Positions 8,794 through 17,642 of a stretch of DNA of 64,000 nt are shown here, in pieces; positions within the stretch are counted from its first letter, which is position 1, and every line of letters starts with the position of its first letter. The position numbers and the translations under genes were made by a program. The notes under the pieces are model-generated. The model was not told the DNA's origin. It worked only from the letters and a program-made list of their open reading frames with translations, and searched no databases. Where the stretch lies: contig NCJG01000001.1 in the NCBI GenBank assembly GCA_002282385.1, positions 620,001 to 684,000 of the forward strand. Direction: 5' to 3'. The stretch is from Sphingomonadales bacterium 39-57-19 (GTDB lineage: Bacteria; Pseudomonadota; Alphaproteobacteria; Sphingomonadales; Sphingomonadaceae).

Positions 8794-8949
8794 ATGAGTG
8801 CTGCCCAGCCGGCCGATGCCCCGCTTAATGCCGTGAATTTTGCGGTTGGGCATGGCCGGTGGGGCACGCTGGTCGCTGGCATAGCGACGACAATATTATT
8901 GTATCTGGTAACAATCGTGATTGCAGCGCGTTTCGGCGTCCGGCTATAG
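8794..8949 (+). CDS. 51-residue single-pass membrane protein
   Basis: A short frame opening with ATG at 8794, seven bases after the preceding stop and ending eight bases before aguB. The translation has a soluble start (MSAAQPADAPLNAVNFAVG), then one long hydrophobic helix (GTLVAGIATTILLYLVTIVI), then a basic end (AARFGVRL). A TTGGATG stretch precedes it but no strong Shine-Dalgarno is seen. Its position in a tightly packed gene row and the well-formed transmembrane segment support it. Against it, a candidate aguB promoter overlaps its 3' end. I do not recognise a family. Confidence 0.5.
   Translation: MSAAQPADAPLNAVNFAVGHGRWGTLVAGIATTILLYLVTIVIAARFGVRL
8921..8949 (+). promoter_or_regulatory. 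candidate promoter giving a leaderless aguB mRNA
   Basis: TTGCAG at 8921-8926 and CTATAG at 8944-8949 are separated by exactly 17 bases. The -10 element ends seven bases before the aguB ATG at 8957, so transcription would begin at or next to the initiator. aguB has no visible ribosome binding site, as expected for a leaderless message. Confidence 0.4.
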
Positions 8950-8956
8950 ACGCGGC

Positions 8957-9823
8957 ATGACCCGAAATATCACCGTTGCCGCGCTGCAACTGCCCCTGTC
9001 GGCAAGCGAAGCCGAAAATATCGATGCTGTATGTGACCTCGTGTCACAGGCCGCAGAGCAAGGCGCGCAAATCATCCTGCCGCCTGAGCTGTTTTCAGGC
9101 CCCTATTTCTGCAAAACGCAGGAAGAAGAACATTTCGCGCTCGCGCGGCCAACGCGTGAACACCCATCCGTTATCGCCATGGCGAAACTTGCCAAGCAAC
9201 TTCGCGTTGCCATTCCCACAAGCTTTTTCGAACGTGATGGCGCGCATTTCTACAACAGCGTCGCGATGATTGGTCCCGATGGCGAAATCATCGGCATCTA
9301 TCGCAAAAGTCATATTCCCGATGGCCCGGGCTATCAGGAGAAATATTATTTCCGCCCTGGAAACACCGGGTTCAAAGTTTGGGACGTCTTTGGCACGCAA
9401 ATCGGCGTCGGCATATGTTGGGACCAATGGTACCCCGAATGCGCACGCGCCATGGCATTGATGGGCGCTGAGCTGCTGTTCTATCCCACCGCTATTGGCG
9501 CAGAGCCACAGGATGCAACGTTGGATACACGCCATATGTGGCGCCGGGCCATGGTGGGCCACGCGGTATCAAACTGCATGCCCGTCATCGCGGCAAACCG
9601 TATCGGCGCGGAAAGCGACCATGGCGGTCTAGCGCAAAAATTCTATGGCACCAGCTTCATCGCCAACGAATGGGGCGATGTCGTTTGCGATTTGGATGAT
9701 GCTGAAACCGGCATATTGGTCGCAACATTCGATCTGGACCAAGCCCGCGCACACCGCGCAAGCATGGGCTTCTTCCGCGACCGGCGCCCGCAATTGTACA
9801 GCCGGCTGGTAGAGGATATCTAA
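8957..9823 (+). CDS. aguB: N-carbamoylputrescine amidase
   Basis: Nitrilase-superfamily enzyme that converts N-carbamoylputrescine to putrescine, CO2 and ammonia, completing the pathway begun by aguA. From MTRNITVAALQLPL the product is 288 residues, the family's usual length. The Glu-Lys-Cys triad is complete: Glu44 in LPPELFSG, Lys117 in YRKSHIPDGPGY and Cys154 in GICWDQWYPE. An upstream in-frame ATG at 8921 would only add unrelated residues and sits in the candidate promoter. folK starts one base after its stop codon, and its last codons carry the folK ribosome binding site. Confidence 0.95.
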   Translation: MTRNITVAALQLPLSASEAENIDAVCDLVSQAAEQGAQIILPPELFSGPYFCKTQEEEHFALARPTREHPSVIAMAKLAKQLRVAIPTSFFERDGAHFYNSVAMIGPDGEIIGIYRKSHIPDGPGYQEKYYFRPGNTGFKVWDVFGTQIGVGICWDQWYPECARAMALMGAELLFYPTAIGAEPQDATLDTRHMWRRAMVGHAVSNCMPVIAANRIGAESDHGGLAQKFYGTSFIANEWGDVVCDLDDAETGILVATFDLDQARAHRASMGFFRDRRPQLYSRLVEDI

Positions 9824-9824
9824 G

Positions 9825-10340
9825 CTGTCACATCTCTACCTCATCGGCATTGGCTCTAATCAGCCACATGCAATCATTGGCGCGCCAAGCAAGATCATCG
9901 TGCAAGCGGTAGCCGCGTTGGAAATGGACGATATCGACGTCTTCGCGCATTCGGCGACGATCCAATCGAGCCCCATCGGGCCGTCCTCACGCCTATTTGC
10001 AAATGCCGCGGCGCTTGTGTCCACCGATCTTGAACCCCCTGCTCTGCTGGCGCGCCTGCAAGAGATTGAGCACCACTTCGGACGCGTCCGGCGCGGCCAA
10101 AGCTGGCGCGCGCGCGTGCTCGATCTGGATATCCTATTGTGGTCCGGCGGCGTGTGGGCGGACAGCCATCCGGCCTTGGCCATTCCCCATCCCGGGCTGT
10201 GCTCGCGGGGATTTGTCCTGACCCCTGCGGCCATGATTGCCCCCGATTGGCGTGAGCCAATGACGGGCTTGACCATAAGGCAGCTACAATCGCGATTTAA
10301 CCGACCAAAGGCGCTTGACCGCACAAGTTCCCGCCATTAG
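9825..10340 (+). CDS. folK: HPPK (6-hydroxymethyl-dihydropterin pyrophosphokinase), apparent CTG start
   Basis: Transfers pyrophosphate from ATP to 6-hydroxymethyl-7,8-dihydropterin in folate synthesis. The HPPK hallmarks are intact: the first strand LYLIGIGSN, LQEIEHHFGR near the middle, and the ATP/Mg signature RARVLDLDILLW. No ATG, GTG or TTG is available before the GSN strand. The first GTG in frame (9900) would delete that essential strand, and a stop codon in this frame lies at 9810-9812. AGAGGA at 9811-9816 is correctly spaced for CTG at 9825, giving 171 residues. I therefore propose CTG initiation; a sequence error is the alternative. Confidence 0.82.
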   Translation: MSHLYLIGIGSNQPHAIIGAPSKIIVQAVAALEMDDIDVFAHSATIQSSPIGPSSRLFANAAALVSTDLEPPALLARLQEIEHHFGRVRRGQSWRARVLDLDILLWSGGVWADSHPALAIPHPGLCSRGFVLTPAAMIAPDWREPMTGLTIRQLQSRFNRPKALDRTSSRH

Positions 10341-10342
10341 GG
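10315..10342 (+). promoter_or_regulatory. weak promoter candidate for tRNA-Lys
   Basis: TTGACC at 10315-10320 lies inside the end of folK and is followed 16 bases later by TTAGGG (10337-10342), about 38 bases before the tRNA. The -10 match is poor. The surrounding CATTAGGGGGAGCG resembles CATAGGGGGAGCG upstream of rpiB at 275-287. Confidence 0.3.
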
Positions 10343-10379
10343 GGAGCGCTCTCGCACGGACCAATTCGCGGTCTGGTTG

Positions 10380-10455
10380 GGGCCCTTAGCTCAGTCGGTA
10401 GAGCAACTGACTTTTAATCAGTAGGTCGCTGGTTCGAACCCAGCAGGGCTCACCA
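10380..10455 (+). tRNA. tRNA-Lys (anticodon TTT)
   Basis: A complete 76-base cloverleaf. The acceptor stem GGGCCCT (10380-10386) pairs with AGGGCTC (10445-10451), including one G-T pair, followed by discriminator A and encoded CCA (10453-10455). The D arm contains AGCTCAGTCGGTAGAGC. The anticodon stem is ACTGA/TCAGT with loop CTTTTAA, placing TTT at 10413-10415. The T arm contains GGTTCGAACC. The TTT anticodon reads AAA and AAG. Confidence 0.97.
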
Positions 10456-10685
10456 TATTTTTCAATAACTTATCTAGATATTCTGGGTTCGTTGTTGTCC
10501 ATATGGTGGCGCTAGGCATCACATAGGATGCACCGCAACCAGGAATTCTCCCAAACGGTGCGATCCGTAAGATGTTGAGATGGGTGCCTGTTAAGAAACG
10601 CGCACCATTATCGCGAACATTTCAGCTCGTAATCGGCCTTTGCCCTCAAGTCGTCCGGTACCAGTTAGACGTTCATTGTGCCAAA
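10456..10685. other. 230-base gap after tRNA-Lys, no gene seen
   Basis: The first 40 bases after the tRNA are markedly AT-rich (ATATTTTTCAATAACTTATC) compared with the surroundings. No frame has coding character, and there is no second copy of the tRNA 3' end within the gap. An integrated element once using this tRNA as attachment site is possible but not shown. Confidence 0.4.
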
Positions 10686-11903
10686 CTAAGGCAGTCTCTC
10701 GAACGTCAGCCCAGCATGAGCCTCAAGCCGTTTGATCAGCTTATCCCCTAAAATCGTTGCCGGCGTCCAGAAGCCGCCCGGAACATCGTCAGGCACGTCT
10801 TTGGCAAGGCAGGCGGCGGCCTGGGACAGCATCTTTGCCGTTGATCCATAGCCTGGGTCTCTATCCCCCGTGACGCGGCAACGGATCGTTTCTCCCTTGG
10901 CCGTTGATCCGAGGAAAACAATGTCAAAATTCCCCTCAAGCTGGGCTTTTTCGCTTGGCCCCTCACCCGGCTTTGGCAACACAAAAGTTTCCAGCAGCCA
11001 GCGGATTGGGGGCACGGCCAGACCGATCATAAGGGCATTGGCACCCCAATGCGCCGCGCGTGCCTTGTGTTTGCCGGAACCGCCCTGCCCCGTCACCACG
11101 GCTTCCTCATATTTGAATTCAGAACCATAGCTGTTGTGGCTCAGCGCGTTTGACCGATGCACCACCCGTGTGTTGATACCCGCCATGATAAACGGCGCAA
11201 TCCAACCACCATAGACATTGTCATATGCGATCTGCACATCGGGCTGCGCGATAGTGAACCCATGGCTTTGTGGGCAAAGGCTATAAGGGTCTTTAAGTTC
11301 GCGCCGCAAATCGGCGTCGCTGACCGCTTCCTTGACCATGTTAATCATGCTTGCGATGGTGCCGCCGGACGCGCCGCCTTTCATGCTGACAACCCGCATG
11401 TTTATCCGGTCACAACTATGCCCGAATTGTTCCAATGCGCCGCGTTGCAGGAATTGGACGCCCAGATCGGACGGGATGCTGTCAAAGCCACAACAATGCA
11501 CAATCCGCGCACCGCTTTTGATGGCGTCAGCTTCATGCCGCAATTGCATTTTGCGGATCCACTGCGGCTCGCCTGTTAGATCACAATAATGGGTCCCCGT
11601 GGTGGCGCAGACCTGAACGAGCACGTCACCATACAGCGCATAGGGGCCGACCGTCGACATGACGACAGTGGTCTGCGCGCACATTTGCTTCAGCGCATCT
11701 TCATCCGCAGCGTCAGCAACGATAATGTCTATGCCCGGCAGACCAATGGTATCGCGGACCTGCTTAAGCTTGCTGAGCGAACGCCCTGCGATGGCCCATT
11801 TAACCGATCCATCGGCGAACTGCTCTTGCATGTAGCGCACGATGATCTGGCCGACAAAGCTGGTGGCCCCATATACGATGATATCAAATTTCTTTTCGGC
11901 CAT
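10686..11903 (-). CDS. saccharopine dehydrogenase-like / trans-acting enoyl reductase family protein
   Basis: From MAEKKFDIIVYGATSFVGQI the product is 405 residues. The start is well placed after AGGGGAAATAAAA; the upstream ATG at 11975 adds an unrelated leader. An N-terminal Rossmann NAD(P)-binding fold (YGATSFVG, then AIAGRS near residue 38) is followed by the conserved CDLTGE segment and HCCGFDSIPSDLG, both typical of the saccharopine-dehydrogenase-like family that includes mycobacterial trans-acting enoyl reductases. No lysine-pathway neighbours are present, so a true saccharopine reductase is unlikely. A redox role in lipid metabolism is family-based inference. It is monocistronic, and its 3' end faces the tRNA gene. 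Confidence 0.8.
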   Translation of the reverse strand: MAEKKFDIIVYGATSFVGQIIVRYMQEQFADGSVKWAIAGRSLSKLKQVRDTIGLPGIDIIVADAADEDALKQMCAQTTVVMSTVGPYALYGDVLVQVCATTGTHYCDLTGEPQWIRKMQLRHEADAIKSGARIVHCCGFDSIPSDLGVQFLQRGALEQFGHSCDRINMRVVSMKGGASGGTIASMINMVKEAVSDADLRRELKDPYSLCPQSHGFTIAQPDVQIAYDNVYGGWIAPFIMAGINTRVVHRSNALSHNSYGSEFKYEEAVVTGQGGSGKHKARAAHWGANALMIGLAVPPIRWLLETFVLPKPGEGPSEKAQLEGNFDIVFLGSTAKGETIRCRVTGDRDPGYGSTAKMLSQAAACLAKDVPDDVPGGFWTPATILGDKLIKRLEAHAGLTFERLP

Positions 11904-12231
11904 TTTTATTTCCCCTGCGCAAAGCAATTTTGAACAATTGCCCATCATCGATAATGTTAGATGCCCGCTTCGCACATTGGCGCAGGATTGGGCGCTCTGT
12001 CAAACATCTTGGCCCCGCCTATGCGCGTCTATCTACCGGAAAAGACAAACGAAGCGGCCGTTGCTGTTGGTTTTTGTTGCGTACAATCGGAACTTCACAA
12101 ACTGGGCGTAGGAAAATCGTTTATGACTTGGTAGGCAGGGTATGAAACTGGGATAATCGACGGGGCAAGAATGTCTTGTTTGCGGGCGGCGTCCAGTTCT
12201 GACAGTAGCGTCTGCAGGAAGTGACCAGACT
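11904..12231. other. 328-base divergent intergenic region before cysD
   Basis: Separates the leftward reductase-like gene from the rightward cysD operon and should hold both promoters. Apart from one candidate cysD promoter (12128-12157) and the cysD ribosome binding site AGGAAG (12216-12221), I see no gene, riboswitch or strong repeat. Frames crossing it lack ribosome binding sites. Confidence 0.5.
12128..12157 (+). promoter_or_regulatory. candidate promoter of the cys operon
   Basis: TTGGTA (12128-12133) and GATAAT (12152-12157) are 18 bases apart and would give a leader of about 70 bases before cysD. The -10 is close to TATAAT. No CysB-type site could be assigned. Confidence 0.4.
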
Positions 12232-13134
12232 ATGACGAAAACGCTGACCCATCTTGAGCGCCTTGAGGCTGAGGCGATCTACATCATGCGCGAGGTTGTG
12301 GCCGAGGCGGAAAAGCCCGTCATGCTGTATAGCGTCGGAAAAGACAGCGCCGTTATGCTGCATCTGGCGCGCAAGGCGTTCTATCCCTCGCCGCCGCCAT
12401 TCCCGTTGCTGCATGTCGACACGACGTGGAAGTTCAAGGCGATGTATGCGCTGCGCGAAAAGGCTGCGCGCGATGCGGGCATGGAGTTAATCGTTCACCA
12501 AAATCCCGAGGCGATTGCGCGCGGGATCAATCCGTTCGATCATGGATCGCTGCACACCGATATGTGGAAGACCGAGGGCCTGAAGCAAGCGCTCGATGCA
12601 CATGGATTTGATGTCGCCTTCGGCGGCGCGCGTCGCGATGAAGAGAAAAGCCGTGCCAAGGAGCGCATCTTTTCATTCCGGACAGCGACGCATGGTTGGG
12701 ACCCCAAAAACCAGCGCCCAGAGCTTTGGAATCTGTACAATGCCCGCAAGGCGAAGTCCGAAAGTATCCGGGTGTTTCCCATCTCAAACTGGACGGAGCT
12801 GGACATCTGGCAATATATCCATCTCGAAAATATCGAGATTGTGCCGCTCTATTTCAGCGCGCCGCGTCCAACGGTAACACGCGATGGCATGCTGCTGATG
12901 ATTGATGACGAACGCTTTCCATTACAGGAAGGCGAAGTGCCTGTGGAACGGTCCATCCGGTTCCGAACGCTGGGCTGCTACCCGCTGACCGGCGCGGTCG
13001 AAAGCACGGCATCCACATTACCCGAAGTCATTCAAGAAATGCTGCTGACCACCACCTCCGAACGCCAAGGCCGGGCCATTGACCATGATCAGGCGGCAAG
13101 CATGGAGAAGAAGAAGCAGGAAGGATATTTCTAA
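12232..13134 (+). CDS. cysD: sulfate adenylyltransferase subunit 2
   Basis: Catalytic subunit of ATP sulfurylase, which forms adenosine 5'-phosphosulfate from ATP and sulfate with the GTPase CysN. The 300-residue length is normal. The PP-loop appears as [10 protein letters not shown] at about residues 40-49, followed by LHVDTTWKF and the conserved [15 protein letters not shown] segment. The C-terminus has the typical [16 protein letters not shown] and a Lys-rich end ([10 protein letters not shown]). AGGAAG precedes the ATG. Its stop overlaps the cysNC start by one base (TAATG), so the two subunits are coupled. Confidence 0.97.
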   Translation: MTKTLTHLERLEAEAIYIMREVVAEAEKPVMLYSVGKDSAVMLHLARKAFYPSPPPFPLLHVDTTWKFKAMYALREKAARDAGMELIVHQNPEAIARGINPFDHGSLHTDMWKTEGLKQALDAHGFDVAFGGARRDEEKSRAKERIFSFRTATHGWDPKNQRPELWNLYNARKAKSESIRVFPISNWTELDIWQYIHLENIEIVPLYFSAPRPTVTRDGMLLMIDDERFPLQEGEVPVERSIRFRTLGCYPLTGAVESTASTLPEVIQEMLLTTTSERQGRAIDHDQAASMEKKKQEGYF

Positions 13135-15056
13135 TGACTGCTTCGCTAGACAGTACGGTTATTTATAAAACCGATGATCTGATTGCGTCGGATATAGACG
13201 CCTATTTGGATGTGCATCAGCACAAATCGCTGCTGCGCTTTATCACATGCGGTTCGGTCGATGACGGCAAGTCCACACTGATCGGTAGACTGCTGTACGA
13301 TTCAAAAATGATCTTTGAAGATCAGCTGGCGACGCTGGAGTCCGATTCCAAGCGCATGGGCACCCAAGGTCAGGACATTGACTTTGCGCTGCTTGTGGAT
13401 GGGCTGGCCGCCGAACGCGAACAGGGCATTACGATTGACGTCGCCTATCGCTTCTTCGCCACCGAGAAACGCAAATTCATCGTCGCCGATTGCCCGGGGC
13501 ATGAACAATATACCCGCAATATGGTCACTGGAGCATCGACCGCGGACCTTGCGGTTATCTTGATTGATGCGCGCAAGGGCGTCCTCGTGCAGACGCGCCG
13601 GCATAGCTATCTTGCCAAGCTGCTGGGCATTCGGAACATCGTGCTCGCGGTGAACAAGATGGATCTGATCGACTATGATCAGGCAAAATATGACGCCATA
13701 GTTGCCGAATATAGCGAATTTGCAGCGAGTATCGGCATCAGCGATTTCACGCCGATGCCCATTTCTGGCTTCAAGGGCGACAACATTACGGAAATTTCGG
13801 CAAACACCCCTTGGTACAATGGCCTACCGCTGATGGCACATCTGGAAACCGTTGCGCTCGATAATGACGCTGACCAGACCAAGCCGCTGCGTATGGCCGT
13901 CCAATGGGTCAATCGGCCAAATCTCGATTTTCGTGGATTTTCCGGCCAAATTGCATCGGGGACGGTCCACCCGGGCGACGCCATTCGCGTTTTGCCATCG
14001 GGCAAGACAACTACGATCAAAAAAATCGTAACACTTGATGGCGAGCTTCAGGAAGCCGTTGCCGGCCAATCGGTCACCTTGTGCTTTAATGACGAAATCG
14101 ATTGTTCACGCGGTGATGTGATCGCCGCGGCTGACAATCCGCCAGAGGTAGCGGACCAGTTCGAAAGCACCATTGTGTGGATGGCCGATGACGCGCTTGT
14201 CCCTGGCCGTTCTTATTGGTTGAAACTTGGTACGCAGATGGTTTCAGCGACGGTGCAAGCGCCCAAATATACCGTCAATGTGAACAGCATGGAGCATATG
14301 GCGGCCAAAACGCTGGAGCTAAACGCCATCGGCGTTGCGGAAATTTCAACAGATAAACCAATTGTGTTCGCGCCTTATGCGGATAACCACGCACTCGGCG
14401 GCTTCATCCTGATCGACAAGATCAGCAACGCGACCGTTGCTGCCGGAATGCTGCACTTTTCGCTGCGCCGTGCACAAAATGTCCATTGGCAGGCGACCGA
14501 CATCGGGCGTGACGCGCACGCCATGTTGAAGAACCAGAAACCAAAGATTTTGTGGTTCACCGGCCTGTCGGGTTCGGGGAAATCGACCATCGCGAACGAG
14601 GTGGAAAAGGCGCTTCACCTGATGAACCGGCACACATTCCTGCTTGACGGTGACAATGTCCGGCACGGGTTAAACAAGGATTTGGGCTTCACCGAAACCG
14701 ACCGGATCGAGAATATCCGCCGCGTCGGCGAAGTCGCCAAATTGATGGCGGATGCAGGGCTGATTGTCCTGACCGCGTTCATTTCACCATTCCGCGCCGA
14801 ACGCGACATGGTGCGGGCGATGTTACCCGAGGGCGAATTTGTCGAAATCTTCGTTGATACGCCATTGGAGGTCGCCGAAGCGCGCGATGTGAAGGGCTTG
14901 TATAAAAAGGCGCGCGCCGGCCAACTTAAAAACTTCACCGGCATCGACAGCCCCTATGAACCGCCCGAACATCCCGATATTCGCGTGAACACCGTCGAGA
15001 TGAGTCCGGCCGAGGCCGCCGAGTATATCGTGCGCCAGTTGATGCCGCTCAAATGA
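13134..15056 (+). CDS. cysNC: bifunctional sulfate adenylyltransferase subunit 1 / APS kinase
   Basis: A fused enzyme carrying out both steps of sulfate activation. The N-terminal half is the GTPase that drives ATP sulfurylase: P-loop GSVDDGKS at about residues 40-47, [12 protein letters not shown] (G3) and NKMD (G4), followed by EF-Tu-like beta barrels to about residue 455. The C-terminal half is APS kinase, with P-loop GLSGSGKS at about residues 477-484 and the conserved DGDNVRHGL and FISPFRAER segments, producing PAPS. At 640 residues the fusion is full length. It lies between cysD and cysQ with one-base and four-base overlaps. Confidence 0.97.
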   Translation: MTASLDSTVIYKTDDLIASDIDAYLDVHQHKSLLRFITCGSVDDGKSTLIGRLLYDSKMIFEDQLATLESDSKRMGTQGQDIDFALLVDGLAAEREQGITIDVAYRFFATEKRKFIVADCPGHEQYTRNMVTGASTADLAVILIDARKGVLVQTRRHSYLAKLLGIRNIVLAVNKMDLIDYDQAKYDAIVAEYSEFAASIGISDFTPMPISGFKGDNITEISANTPWYNGLPLMAHLETVALDNDADQTKPLRMAVQWVNRPNLDFRGFSGQIASGTVHPGDAIRVLPSGKTTTIKKIVTLDGELQEAVAGQSVTLCFNDEIDCSRGDVIAAADNPPEVADQFESTIVWMADDALVPGRSYWLKLGTQMVSATVQAPKYTVNVNSMEHMAAKTLELNAIGVAEISTDKPIVFAPYADNHALGGFILIDKISNATVAAGMLHFSLRRAQNVHWQATDIGRDAHAMLKNQKPKILWFTGLSGSGKSTIANEVEKALHLMNRHTFLLDGDNVRHGLNKDLGFTETDRIENIRRVGEVAKLMADAGLIVLTAFISPFRAERDMVRAMLPEGEFVEIFVDTPLEVAEARDVKGLYKKARAGQLKNFTGIDSPYEPPEHPDIRVNTVEMSPAEAAEYIVRQLMPLK

Positions 15057-15805
15057 CGATCATCGCTGACGATACAGAGCTTGCCGCATATTTGGCAAAA
15101 TCCGCAGGCGCTTTGGTGCTGGAAATGCGTGAGACCAGTGGGTTGGTCGCGAAGGAATTGGGAAATGCAGGCGATCGAACCGCCAACCAATTCCTGATCC
15201 GTACGCTTGCCGAACAACGCCCTGATGACGGTCTTTTGTCCGAAGAAAGCAAAGACACCGACGCCCGCCTTTCAAAATCGCGCGTTTGGATTATCGACCC
15301 GGTCGATGGAACCCGCGAATATAGCGAAGGTAGGTCCGATTGGGCGGTCCATGTCGCGCTGGCAATTGACGGTGCGCCCGTCATTGGCGCCGTTGCGCTT
15401 CCGGCCTTGAATTTGGTTCTGCGCACGGATCAGCCAGCGATAATCCCCCCTGCCCCTGCACAACTCCGCATGGTGGTCAGCCGTACGCGCCCCGCACCGG
15501 AGGCTGTGGCCGTTGCCGAAGCATTGGGCGCTGAGCTCATTCCCATGGGGTCTGCAGGCGCCAAAGCGATGGCAGTGGTCCGCGGCGAAGCCGATATCTA
15601 TCTGCACACCGGCGGGCAATATGAATGGGACAGCTGCGCACCCGTTGCGGTCGCGGCTGCCTATGGCTTGCACGTCAGCCGTGTCGACGGCAGTCCATTG
15701 GTCTATAACCAGCGTGATGTGTACATGCCCGACCTGCTCATTTGCCGCAAAGAACATGCACCGCATGTGTTGGCACTGGTGCAGTTATCAGCTGAGAAGA
15801 GCTAA
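15053..15805 (+). CDS. cysQ: 3'(2'),5'-bisphosphate nucleotidase
   Basis: Inositol-monophosphatase-like enzyme that hydrolyses PAP to AMP, removing the inhibitory by-product of PAPS use. The 250-residue product shows the metal-binding motifs of the superfamily: LLSEESKD (Glu-Glu, about residues 62-69), the central [10 protein letters not shown] with Asp-x-x-Asp-Gly-Thr, and a C-terminal [10 protein letters not shown]. Its ATG overlaps the cysNC stop (ATGA), making a three-gene sulfate-activation operon. No sulfate permease or PAPS reductase gene is in view, so those steps must be encoded elsewhere. Confidence 0.93.
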   Translation: MTIIADDTELAAYLAKSAGALVLEMRETSGLVAKELGNAGDRTANQFLIRTLAEQRPDDGLLSEESKDTDARLSKSRVWIIDPVDGTREYSEGRSDWAVHVALAIDGAPVIGAVALPALNLVLRTDQPAIIPPAPAQLRMVVSRTRPAPEAVAVAEALGAELIPMGSAGAKAMAVVRGEADIYLHTGGQYEWDSCAPVAVAAAYGLHVSRVDGSPLVYNQRDVYMPDLLICRKEHAPHVLALVQLSAEKS

Positions 15806-15867
15806 CACAGCGCGCGAATATCGTTAGTAAACTGCGCAACACAGAAGCCGCGTTGTTTTTGTTATCC

Positions 15868-17304
15868 TTAAAACAAACCTGGCACTTCGCGTTGGGCAGC
15901 GCGCGCATCTGTGGGCACCGGAAGGACCCGGCGTTCGGTGCGCGTGGAAGTGCTTTGCGCGCTTTGGGCAACGACCACCGGCGTGCAACTGCGGCCTGCC
16001 ACAAAGTCCAGCGCTGTGCGCAATGATGCCTCGAGCGGATCGCCCAAGGGCCGGCTAATATCGTCCGCGGCCGCGCATGTGGCGCGCATTGTACCCGCCA
16101 GTCCGGAATAATAGTCACCCTGCCCGGCTGCATTTTCCTTGGCAAAGGCAACAACGCGAATTCGGTCATCACACGCGGACTGGTCCAGCGCGATTTGTCC
16201 GACGGGCTTACCATAACTGTTGCTGCCAATCAGTGCGGCATTCACACCCAAATAGGGCACGAAGCTGTTCATCACCAACTCGCTGGCAGACGCTGTGGCA
16301 CCGGTTGCAATAAAGGCAATTTTAATGGGCGAAACCGACTGCGTTTGTTGCGTAAAACGACGGGTTTCGTTGTTGGATGATTTGGATGGACGAAAACGCG
16401 TTACCGTAAAGATGTCGCTGGAAAAGCGGTTGCCAGCCATCAGGTCGCCCATCAGTTCGGCGGTCGAAACCAGCCCGCCGCCATTGTACCGGAAATCGAT
16501 AACAAAATGCGTGATACCCTGAGCCCGGAAATCGGCAAATGCGGTGCGCAACTGATTATCCGCCGTAGAAATGAAGGTGCGCATGTTGATGTAGCCAACG
16601 CGCTGACCACCATTGTCGATCACTTTCACGCCATAACGCGACGACAATGGCGCGATATTATAGTCGGCCTTTGTCACCGTCACATTCCGCGTGCCACCCG
16701 CGTCGGTAATGCGCAACACCCGGCTTGTGCCGACTGTGCTCGGTCCAAGCGCGCTCGTTATGCCACTTGTTCCCTGCGCGGTGATGATATCAGCGACGGG
16801 CGTTAGATTTGTGGCGTCGGTTCCAATCGCCAGAACTTCGGTTCCGCGATCAATGCCCGCAGCAAGCGCTGGTGCACCCTCAAACGCTTCAATCACGAAA
16901 AGCCGGTTGCCCTGATACGCGAGACGCACGCCCAGACCCGCCGTCGAACCCGATGCGTAATAGGCGTTTTCTTCCTGAATAGACGTCACATAGGTAAAGT
17001 ACCGATCACGCCCCTGTGCACGCGCATTGGCGGTAAGCGCATCAATATAGGATTGCACGGACGTATAAGGTGCCGTTGCCAACGACCCCGGAAGGGTTTC
17101 GGGAAACAAATACCATTCATTCAAAACCGAAAAGGCAAAATCTTGTCGGCTGCTCAGGCTGCACGTCGAAGATGTCGGTGGTGAAGTAGGGGGCGTCGGC
17201 GGAACTATGACGGTTCCACCGCCGGAGCTGCTACCGCCACCGCCGCAAGCCGTTAGGCCGGCAGCCAAAATGACAATGACGTTCTTCAACGCGCCGTTCT
17301 TCAT
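15868..17304 (-). CDS. S41 family serine peptidase, lipoprotein
   Basis: A C-terminal-processing-like protease of 478 residues, predicted to be lipid-anchored: the signal peptide ends in GLTAC with Cys20 as lipidation site. A low-complexity Gly/Ser then Pro/Thr linker (about residues 21-47) tethers it. A PDZ-like domain follows (LGVRLAYQGNRLFVIEAFEG onward, about residues 125-210), then the S41 core. The catalytic Ser appears in GATASASELVMNSF and the Lys in GSNSYGKPVGQ, the usual Ser-Lys dyad order. A GAGAGAGATAG stretch precedes the start. It is a monocistronic gene divergent from ahpC; its substrate is unknown. Confidence 0.88.
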   Translation of the reverse strand: MKNGALKNVIVILAAGLTACGGGGSSSGGGTVIVPPTPPTSPPTSSTCSLSSRQDFAFSVLNEWYLFPETLPGSLATAPYTSVQSYIDALTANARAQGRDRYFTYVTSIQEENAYYASGSTAGLGVRLAYQGNRLFVIEAFEGAPALAAGIDRGTEVLAIGTDATNLTPVADIITAQGTSGITSALGPSTVGTSRVLRITDAGGTRNVTVTKADYNIAPLSSRYGVKVIDNGGQRVGYINMRTFISTADNQLRTAFADFRAQGITHFVIDFRYNGGGLVSTAELMGDLMAGNRFSSDIFTVTRFRPSKSSNNETRRFTQQTQSVSPIKIAFIATGATASASELVMNSFVPYLGVNAALIGSNSYGKPVGQIALDQSACDDRIRVVAFAKENAAGQGDYYSGLAGTMRATCAAADDISRPLGDPLEASLRTALDFVAGRSCTPVVVAQSAQSTSTRTERRVLPVPTDARAAQREVPGLF

Positions 17305-17642
17305 GCCACTCTATCTCTCTCTAAATTCAGTTTATGCCATGACAGGTGCACCGGAAGGCGGCCACCGACAAGTAAGATTTCGCATCATGACGCAACTTCA
17401 TGTAAAATGTTCGAACGTCATTCCTGGTCGGCGATTTCATCCGTCCAAAAGCTTTCGTCCATTGCGGCAAGCCTTTCGGATACATATGTGTAACAGTTCC
17501 CGTATACACTGCGCCGTGACGCCCGCACGCCTAATTATCGGAAAAAACGATTAGTCATTGCAAAAACGGTTGCTGGACTAAATGATAGAATTCGTGTTGG
17601 GGAGCGTCAGAATTTCAAAAACCACCATCGAAAGGATTTCAC
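17305..17642. other. 338-base divergent region between the S41 peptidase gene and ahpC
   Basis: Should contain the control region of ahpC, which is commonly peroxide-regulated, and the promoter of the leftward peptidase gene. I see the ahpC ribosome binding site GAAAGGA (17630-17635) and a loose repeat of ATACATATGTGTAAC with GTATACACT (about 17479-17511). I cannot assign a convincing OxyR box, and I see no small gene. Confidence 0.45.

Noticed and set aside
10380..10455. tRNA-Lys as a present-day attachment site
   Set aside because: No integrase gene, no direct repeat of the tRNA 3' end and no cargo genes were found nearby.
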